From: Jejubacter sp036620675
GTDB taxonomy: Bacteria; Pseudomonadota; Gammaproteobacteria; Enterobacterales; Enterobacteriaceae
Strand: one strand, 5' to 3'
DNA: 36,523 nucleotides
NCBI GenBank assembly: GCA_036620675.1
Contig: JAZHEE010000040.1
Numbering within the stretch: the first letter of the stretch is position 1; the number at the start of each line of letters is the position of its first letter. The notes below the pieces were generated by a model, which worked only from the letters and a program-made list of their open reading frames with translations, ran no database searches and was not told where the DNA came from. Below are positions 31,001-36,523 of this stretch, in pieces. The translations under genes were made by a program, and so were the position numbers.

Positions 31001-32185
31001 TTAAGCTTTAACTTCAGCTACAACGCCTGCACCAACGGTACGACCACCTTCACGGATTGCGAAGCGCAGACCTTTGTCCATCGCGATCGGGTGGATCAGC
31101 TCAACATCCATCTTGATGTTGTCGCCAGGCATTACCATCTCTACGCCTTCCGGCAGAGTGATGGAGCCCGTCACGTCAGTGGTACGGAAGTAGAACTGCG
31201 GACGGTAGCCTTTGAAGAACGGAGTATGACGGCCGCCTTCATCTTTAGACAGAACGTAAACTTCTGCTTCGAACCTGGTGTGCGGGTTGATGGAGCCCGG
31301 CTTAGCCAGTACCTGACCACGCTGAACTTCGTCACGCTTGGTACCACGCAGCAGGATACCGCAGTTCTCACCGGCACGGCCTTCGTCCAGCAGTTTGCGG
31401 AACATTTCAACGCCAGTACAGGTGGTCTTCGCAGTCTCTTTGATACCCACGATTTCCACTTCGTCGCCTACTTTGATGATACCGGTTTCTACACGACCGG
31501 TAACAACGGTACCACGACCAGAGATGGAGAATACGTCTTCGATCGGCAGCAGGAACGGCTTGTCGGTGTCACGCTCCGGCTCCGGAATGTAGGAGTCCAG
31601 CGCTTCAGCCAGTTCAATAACCTTCGCTTCCCACTCTGCGTCGCCTTCCAGCGCTTTCAGCGCGGAGCCGCGGATAACCGGGCAGTCGTCACCCGGGAAG
31701 TCGTACTGAGACAGCAGCTCACGAACTTCCATCTCAACCAGTTCCAGCAGCTCTTCGTCATCAACCATGTCACACTTGTTCATGAACACGATGATGCACG
31801 GTACGCCTACCTGGCGGCCCAGCAGGATGTGCTCACGGGTCTGCGGCATCGGGCCGTCAGTCGCAGCAACAACCAGGATAGCGCCGTCCATCTGAGCAGC
31901 ACCGGTGATCATGTTTTTCACGTAGTCGGCGTGCCCGGGGCAGTCAACGTGTGCGTAGTGACGGGTCGGGGTGTCATATTCAACGTGAGAGGTGTTGATG
32001 GTGATACCACGAGCCTTCTCTTCCGGCGCGTTATCGATCTGGTCGAATGCGCGGGCAGCACCGCCGTAGGTTTTAGCCAGAACGGTGGTAATGGCGGCGG
32101 TCAGCGTTGTTTTACCATGGTCAACGTGGCCGATAGTACCGACGTTAACGTGCGGTTTTGTACGTTCAAACTTTTCTTTAGACAT
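31001..32185 (-). CDS. tufB: Elongation factor Tu
   Basis: EF-Tu carries aminoacyl-tRNA to the ribosomal A site as a GTP complex. The 394-residue product has the E. coli length. G1 GHVDHGKT is at residues 19-26, DCPGH near 81-85 and NKCD near 136-139. The synteny with the thrU-tyrU-glyT-thrT cluster identifies it as tufB. The last third of domain 3 differs from the E. coli sequence I recall, with SITLPEGV, KMDVELIHPIAMDKG and a C-terminus of VVAEVKA rather than VVAKVLG or VLS. It is probably co-transcribed with the upstream tRNAs. Confidence 0.97.
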   Translation of the reverse strand: MSKEKFERTKPHVNVGTIGHVDHGKTTLTAAITTVLAKTYGGAARAFDQIDNAPEEKARGITINTSHVEYDTPTRHYAHVDCPGHADYVKNMITGAAQMDGAILVVAATDGPMPQTREHILLGRQVGVPCIIVFMNKCDMVDDEELLELVEMEVRELLSQYDFPGDDCPVIRGSALKALEGDAEWEAKVIELAEALDSYIPEPERDTDKPFLLPIEDVFSISGRGTVVTGRVETGIIKVGDEVEIVGIKETAKTTCTGVEMFRKLLDEGRAGENCGILLRGTKRDEVQRGQVLAKPGSINPHTRFEAEVYVLSKDEGGRHTPFFKGYRPQFYFRTTDVTGSITLPEGVEMVMPGDNIKMDVELIHPIAMDKGLRFAIREGGRTVGAGVVAEVKA

Positions 32186-32297
32186 CGATTGTCCCTCTAA
32201 GACACGGATAAATCGGTGATATCACCACATCAACCAGGCACAACGCCTGAATTTGTTGAATTCAGAAACAGAAGAGAAACAGGGGGGATAAAGGAGG

Positions 32298-32373
32298 TGG
32301 TGCTGATAGGCAGATTCGAACTGCCGACCTCACCCTTACCAAGGGTGCGCTCTACCAACTGAGCTATATCAGC
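32298..32373 (-). tRNA. thrT: tRNA-Thr(GGU), thrT position
   Basis: A 76-nt cloverleaf on the minus strand starts GCTGATATAGCTCAG and ends in encoded CCA. The anticodon is GGT in CTTGGTAAG, and the T arm is GTTCGAATC. It is the tRNA nearest to tufB, matching thrT. Confidence 0.96.
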
Positions 32374-32375
32374 AC

Positions 32376-32450
<75 letters not shown>

Positions 32451-32689
32451 ATCCTGAAACCCGGCTACCTGATTCTTTCTGGAGAGAAAACCTCTCAAGT
32501 ATTCGAGCCGTTTTGTTGAGGCTACCGCCTCGTACAGCACTTTAAGCACTGCTAAAACAGCGGTGAAACAAACTCCATCTCACCTGATGAATATTACGCA
32601 TTACATAATATTCGCCGAAGGTTTTCACCTTCGCCAGCCAGCGCTTCAGCAGAGTCGCTTACTGGTTTACCGCATTGCTGCGGTGAAAA
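32451..32689. other. Spacer between glyT and tyrU with hairpins
   Basis: This 239-bp spacer is longer than I recall for E. coli. It contains several short hairpins, the clearest being CGAAGGT/ACCTTCG at 32616-32633. CACCGC-type motifs recur near both ends on the minus strand. No further tRNA is recognised, and nothing indicates a protein. It probably serves as a processed spacer of the tRNA precursor. Confidence 0.55.
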
Positions 32690-32774
<85 letters not shown>

Positions 32775-32785
32775 CGATACTTGAT

Positions 32786-32861
<76 letters not shown>

Positions 32862-32875
32862 ATCAAGTAGCGCGC

Positions 32876-32904
32876 ATTCTAGAAACAGCGGCCCGCCTAT
32901 GCAA
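32876..32904 (-). promoter_or_regulatory. Promoter of the thrU-tyrU-glyT-thrT-tufB operon
   Basis: TTGCAT (32899-32904), a 17-bp spacer and TAGAAT (32876-32881) are followed by a GCGCGC discriminator, typical of stringent stable-RNA promoters. An 11-bp inverted repeat upstream (TTGCGTAAAAT at 32913-32923 and its complement at 32969-32979) may mark FIS-type activator sites. The gap at 32862-33266 holds this and the coaA upstream region. Confidence 0.88.
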
Positions 32905-33266
32905 CAAAAAAATTGCGTAAAATGGCCTACCGCTCACATTTTGCGCTACAGACTGAAAAAGTGCTGATATTTTACGCAAATTGGTACTGCGGTTTGCTTT
33001 ACTGACGAGAATTGTCTGATCAAATGATTTTCCACATTCACCAGAATATTGCACACTACGTGCGCTCTATCCGTGCGACTGACCCGTTACAGCATCCAGC
33101 CGATGACTCGTTTGCAGCATAGCACAGGATCGAAGGGGCGATTTTTTCTTATTATTCGCCAGCATCTGGTGATACCCTCCAGCCCTGATATTAAAAATTT
33201 GTTGATGTAGTGCGCCAGTGTGGGAGTCCTCTGGTATCTCCCTGAACCGCAGGCCGATGCATGCTT

Positions 33267-34217
33267 ATGAGCAATAAAGAGCAAAAGTTAATGACGCCTT
33301 ATCTTCAGTTCAACCGGAGCCAGTGGGCCGCACTCCGTAATTCCGTCCCTATGACGTTGACGGAAAGCGAAGTCGCTCGTCTTAAGGGGATCAACGAAGA
33401 TCTCTCGCTCGAAGAAGTGGCGGAAATCTATCTGCCTCTATCCCGTCTGCTGAATTTCTATATCAGTTCCGATCTGCGTCGTCAGGCTGTGCTGGAGCAG
33501 TTCCTGGGCACTAACGGGCAGCGAATTCCCTACGTCATTAGTATCGCTGGCAGCGTCGCCGTGGGTAAAAGCACGACAGCCCGCGTTTTACAGGCGCTAC
33601 TCAGCCGATGGCCGGAACACCGCAAAGTAGAGCTGATCACGACCGATGGCTTCCTCTACCCCATCAAGGTTCTGAAAGAGCGCGACCTGATGAAAAAGAA
33701 GGGATTTCCGCAATCGTATGATATGCATCGGCTGGTGAAGTTTGTCTCGGATATCAAGTCAGGAGTTCCTGACGTAACGGCGCCGGTCTATTCCCATCTG
33801 ACCTATGATGTCATTCCTGGAGGGGATAAAACTGTCAACCAGCCGGATATTCTGATTCTGGAAGGCCTTAATGTTTTGCAAAGCGGTATGGATTATCCTC
33901 ACGATCCGCATCATGTATTTGTCTCTGATTTCGTCGATTTTTCTATTTATGTTGATGCGCCAGAGGATCTGCTGGAAAGTTGGTACATTAACCGCTTCCT
34001 GAAATTCCGGGAAGGGGCATTTACCGATCCCGATTCTTATTTCCACAACTATGCAAAGTTATCCAGAGAAGAGGCTATCGAAACGGCAACCCGGCTGTGG
34101 AGAGAGATTAACTGGCAGAATCTTAAGGAAAATATTCTTCCCACTCGCGAACGAGCCAGTCTCATCATGACCAAAAGCGCGAATCACGCCGTAGATTGCG
34201 TGCGGTTACGAAAATAA
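33267..34217 (+). CDS. coaA: Pantothenate kinase (type I)
   Basis: CoaA phosphorylates pantothenate, the rate-controlling, CoA-inhibited step of coenzyme A synthesis. The product from the ATG at 33267 (MSNKEQKLMTPYLQF) is 316 residues, matching E. coli; an ATG two codons earlier is possible. The P-loop GSVAVGKS lies at residues 95-102. TTDGFLYP and KGFPQSYD follow in the substrate site. The ribosome site is poor, as also recorded for E. coli coaA, where a second start at the next Met (here Met9) gives a shorter form. It is transcribed away from the tRNA cluster and converges on birA. Confidence 0.96.
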   Translation: MSNKEQKLMTPYLQFNRSQWAALRNSVPMTLTESEVARLKGINEDLSLEEVAEIYLPLSRLLNFYISSDLRRQAVLEQFLGTNGQRIPYVISIAGSVAVGKSTTARVLQALLSRWPEHRKVELITTDGFLYPIKVLKERDLMKKKGFPQSYDMHRLVKFVSDIKSGVPDVTAPVYSHLTYDVIPGGDKTVNQPDILILEGLNVLQSGMDYPHDPHHVFVSDFVDFSIYVDAPEDLLESWYINRFLKFREGAFTDPDSYFHNYAKLSREEAIETATRLWREINWQNLKENILPTRERASLIMTKSANHAVDCVRLRK

Positions 34218-34219
34218 AT

Positions 34220-34239
34220 AAAGGGGGGCCACCCCCTTT
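34220..34239. terminator. Terminator between coaA and birA
   Basis: AAAGGGGG (34220-34227) pairs with CCCCCTTT (34232-34239) around GCCA. The A/T flanks suit termination of both converging transcripts, though the T runs are short. Confidence 0.72.
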
Positions 34240-34243
34240 ATTC

Positions 34244-35206
34244 TCAATCGGCCGGACGTAATGAAATTTCGCCGCCAACCCAGGGCGTAATAACGCCACC
34301 CTGTTCCAGCATTAACGCCCCTTGAGCGTTAATACCGCGTGAGATTCCTGGTATTTCACGCTCTCCAATAATCAACTTAACCGGGCGGTTAATAAAATTA
34401 TCCAGTTTTTCCCAGCGCGCCAGGAAGGTTGCCAGGCCGCCCTGTTCAAACTGACGCAACGACTGGCGCAACTCCTTGATCAACAGTACCGCCAGCTGGT
34501 TGCGATCGACACTAATCCCCGCCTCCTGCAGATTGATCCACCCCTGATTCACGATATCAGTCGCAACATTGCGCATGGCCAGATTAATACCACCACCGAA
34601 GACAATTTGTGCCGCATCGCCTGTTTTACCTGTAAGCTCAACGAGAATCCCCGCCAGTTTGCGATCGTGTAGATAGAGATCATTAGGCCATTTAACTCTG
34701 ACATCGTTAGCGCCCAACTTATGAAGTACTTCCGCCATAACGATACCTATGACCAGGCTAAGTCCTACCGCCGCTGCCGGCCCCTGTTCAAGGCGCCAGT
34801 ACATGGAAAGGTACAGATTTGCGCCAAAAGGAGAGAACCACTGGCGACCGCGGCGGCCACGCCCTGCCTGCTGATATTCTGCGATGCAGACATCTCCCGA
34901 TTTCAGTTCGCTGATACGGTTAATCAAATACTGGTTGGTGGAATCAATCACCGGTAGTACGGCTACAGAACCTTCGCCAATCTGGCTAAGGATAACATCG
35001 CGATCCAGTAACTGGATCGGAGCTGGCAGGCTATAGCCCTTACCGGAAACGGTAAATACATCAATCCCCCAGTCGCGCAGGGTCTGGATATGTTTATTAA
35101 TCGCGGCCCGGCTCATGCCCAGCAGTTCACCAAGCTGCTCACCAGAATGAAACTCGCCATCGGCCAGAATACCGATAAGCGTCAAGGGGACTCTGTAATC
35201 CTTCAT
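34244..35206 (-). CDS. birA: Biotin ligase / biotin operon repressor BirA
   Basis: BirA makes biotinoyl-AMP and attaches biotin to the acetyl-CoA carboxylase carrier protein. With biotinoyl-AMP bound it dimerises on and represses the bio operator. The 320-residue protein has an N-terminal winged helix (SGEQLGELLGMSRAAINKH, residues 17-35). The central catalytic domain has GRGRRGRQW near 115-123 and KWPNDLYL ... KLAGILVE near 176-195, and a small C-terminal domain follows. Its ATG overlaps the murB stop (ATGA), so the two are translationally coupled. Confidence 0.97.
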   Translation of the reverse strand: MKDYRVPLTLIGILADGEFHSGEQLGELLGMSRAAINKHIQTLRDWGIDVFTVSGKGYSLPAPIQLLDRDVILSQIGEGSVAVLPVIDSTNQYLINRISELKSGDVCIAEYQQAGRGRRGRQWFSPFGANLYLSMYWRLEQGPAAAVGLSLVIGIVMAEVLHKLGANDVRVKWPNDLYLHDRKLAGILVELTGKTGDAAQIVFGGGINLAMRNVATDIVNQGWINLQEAGISVDRNQLAVLLIKELRQSLRQFEQGGLATFLARWEKLDNFINRPVKLIIGEREIPGISRGINAQGALMLEQGGVITPWVGGEISLRPAD

Positions 35207-36231
35207 GCAATGGCCTCCACCGCGCTGACTTCTCCCATGGCACCAATAAAGCGCACTTCGGGTTCCAGCCAGACATTAAATGTTTTCCCCACGCGCTGGC
35301 GGACGTCATGGGCAAGCGCAACCACATCCTGCGCGGTCGCATTGTGTTCATTAATCAAAACCAACGCCTGCTGGCGATGAACCGCCGCTCCCCCTTTTTG
35401 ATACCCTTTTAACTGACAGCGATCGATAAGCCAGCCAGCGGCCAGTTTCACCGTACCATCCGCCTGTGGATAATGAGGAGCTTCCGGAAATTCGGTCAGT
35501 AATGCCGCTGCCTGCTGCTGCATTATGACGGGATTTTTAAAGAAACTGCCGGCATTTCCGATACGGGCGGGATCCGGTAGCTTACTGCGTCGCATATGAC
35601 AAACGGCCCCGAACACCTGCTGTGGCGTGACGTCCTGTGGGTTCAGGCGAGCAAGATCCCCATAGGAAAGCACCGGCTGCCACAGCTTCGGCAAACGCAG
35701 CCCCAGTGCCGTGATGGCATAGCGATGCTGATATTCATGTTTAAAGATACTATCACGATAGCCAAAGCGACATTCATCCGCCGACAGGCGCTTATGCTCT
35801 CCGGAAGTAAGCTCCAGGCAGTCGACATAGTCGCACATCTGCCTCAACTCTACGCCGTAAGCACCGATATTCTGGATTGGTGCAGAACCCGCGCAGCCTG
35901 GAATCAACGCCAGATTCTCCAGACCCGCCATGCCTTGCTCCAGGGTATATTCCACCAGGCGGTGCCAGTTCTCTCCTGCTCCTGCGTGTACATGCCAGGC
36001 ATCACTCTCTTCACGAACGGAGATCCCGGTAATACGGTTCAGAATGACCGTGCCGGCAAAATCTTCCAGCAGCAGAACATTACTGCCCTCCCCCAGAATC
36101 AATACCGGTTGATGTTCCACATTAGCGCTCTGCCATGCATTCAGGAGTTGTTGTTCATCTTCAGCCTGCACAATCCGGGCCGCCCGGGCATCGATACCGA
36201 AAGTATTGAAAGGTTTTAGGGAGGTGGTCAT
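35203..36231 (-). CDS. murB: UDP-N-acetylenolpyruvoylglucosamine reductase MurB
   Basis: MurB uses NADPH and FAD to reduce enolpyruvyl-UDP-GlcNAc to UDP-MurNAc, the second committed step of peptidoglycan synthesis. The 342 residues equal E. coli. The FAD-binding segment GEGSNVL lies at residues 47-53. The catalytic motifs RFGYRDS, NAGSFFKNP and LEPEVRF carry the arginine, serine and glutamate used in E. coli (R159, S229, E325). It is the first gene of murB-birA and lies next to the presumed 3' end of an rRNA operon. Confidence 0.97.
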   Translation of the reverse strand: MTTSLKPFNTFGIDARAARIVQAEDEQQLLNAWQSANVEHQPVLILGEGSNVLLLEDFAGTVILNRITGISVREESDAWHVHAGAGENWHRLVEYTLEQGMAGLENLALIPGCAGSAPIQNIGAYGVELRQMCDYVDCLELTSGEHKRLSADECRFGYRDSIFKHEYQHRYAITALGLRLPKLWQPVLSYGDLARLNPQDVTPQQVFGAVCHMRRSKLPDPARIGNAGSFFKNPVIMQQQAAALLTEFPEAPHYPQADGTVKLAAGWLIDRCQLKGYQKGGAAVHRQQALVLINEHNATAQDVVALAHDVRQRVGKTFNVWLEPEVRFIGAMGEVSAVEAIA

Positions 36232-36370
36232 CGTCTCTTTCCAGGTCAGTAAAACTCCGCTAGTTTACCCTATCCTGTCGACGATCGCTTATAAGGTGTC
36301 TGAAGAGTGATGTCTGGATGTGGTCTGAAGCTCTCTCCCACCGACAGGAAAGGCTCTATGCGGCCTGATG

Positions 36371-36410
36371 CCCTCACCCCGGCCCTCTCCCGCAGGGAGA
36401 GGGAGAAAAA
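36371..36410. repeat. Palindromic intergenic repeat, REP-like
   Basis: CCCTCTCCC (36383-36391) and GGGAGAGGG (36395-36403) form a perfect stem with loop GCA, preceded by CCCTCACCCCGG. I recall this CCCTCACCCCGGCCCTCTCCC unit as a common dispersed intergenic repeat in gammaproteobacteria. It lies between murB and the rrn terminators. Confidence 0.7.
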
Positions 36411-36411
36411 C

Positions 36412-36440
36412 GCAAAAAGCCCCGGTCACTGACCGGGGCT
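36412..36440 (-). terminator. Second terminator downstream of the rRNA operon
   Basis: AGCCCCGG (36418-36425) and CCGGGGCT (36433-36440) form a stem, with TTTTT on the minus-strand side (36414-36418). It backs up the T2-like terminator and insulates murB from rrn readthrough. Confidence 0.85.
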
Positions 36441-36484
36441 CTTCACCTGTTCCTGACGCGCTTCTCACCGACAGGCCGCAGACA

Positions 36485-36517
36485 TAAAAAAAAGCCATCC
36501 TTACGGATGGCCTTTTC
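36485..36517 (-). terminator. rrn T2-like terminator
   Basis: GCCATCC (36494-36500) and GGATGGC (36505-36511) around TTAC resemble the rrnB T2 stem of E. coli. A run of eight T's on the minus-strand side (36486-36493) marks leftward termination. The stem and synteny with murB indicate that an rRNA operon (rrnB position) ends just right of the window. Confidence 0.85.
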
Positions 36518-36523
36518 TTTTGT

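Overview
This window is ordinary enterobacterial core chromosome, almost certainly from the Enterobacteriaceae. Gene content, order, orientation and protein lengths match the E. coli 90-minute region read in reverse: purHD, yjaH-hupA-yjaG-nfi-hemE-nudC, rsd, thiCEFSGH, rpoCB-rplLJAK-nusG-secE-tufB, four tRNAs, coaA, birA, murB. It is not E. coli K-12. The zraPSR block normally found near purD is absent, and there are accessory insertions: a bactofilin, a GT9-like protein, a GGDEF protein and a PilZ protein.

Layout. Positions 1-200 hold the P2 and P1 promoters of an rRNA operon that reads leftward out of the window. 288-3353 is the PurR-controlled purHD operon and its terminator. 3352-6902 is a leftward block: hemE, nfi, yjaG, hupA, yjaH. 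7036-7767 is a leftward bactofilin gene placed between hemE and nudC. nudC and rsd diverge at about 8.75 kb. 9390-15098 is a TPP riboswitch and the six-gene thiamin operon. 15.1-18.5 kb is an accessory patch holding a GT9-like protein, a diguanylate cyclase gene broken by an in-frame amber codon, and a small PilZ protein. 18.6-32.2 kb is the leftward transcription and translation block (tufB, secE-nusG, rplKA, rplJL-rpoBC) with its known regulatory leaders. 32.3-32.9 kb is the thrU-tyrU-glyT-thrT tRNA cluster and its promoter. coaA reads rightward, and murB-birA reads leftward. The right end (36.4-36.5 kb) has tandem terminators, the outermost resembling rrnB T2. The window is therefore essentially the segment between two rRNA operons.

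How the genes work together. Most of the window is growth machinery: purine synthesis, RNA polymerase core, stalk and L1/L11 ribosomal proteins, EF-Tu, SecE/NusG, CoA, biotin ligase and peptidoglycan precursor synthesis. Cofactor supply adds thiamin under TPP control and haem through HemE. The accessory genes suggest envelope, cell-shape and c-di-GMP functions.

The most notable observation is a 126-bp palindromic enterobacterial repeat inserted in frame near the 3' end of thiC. It is flanked by a TA duplication, and removing it restores the expected C-terminus. Other points worth checking are the bactofilin gene with a second strong internal start, the amber-interrupted diguanylate cyclase beside a stand-alone PilZ gene, and a hupA terminator lying inside the annotated start of yjaH. 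I did not find a convincing undescribed multi-gene defence or mobile system.
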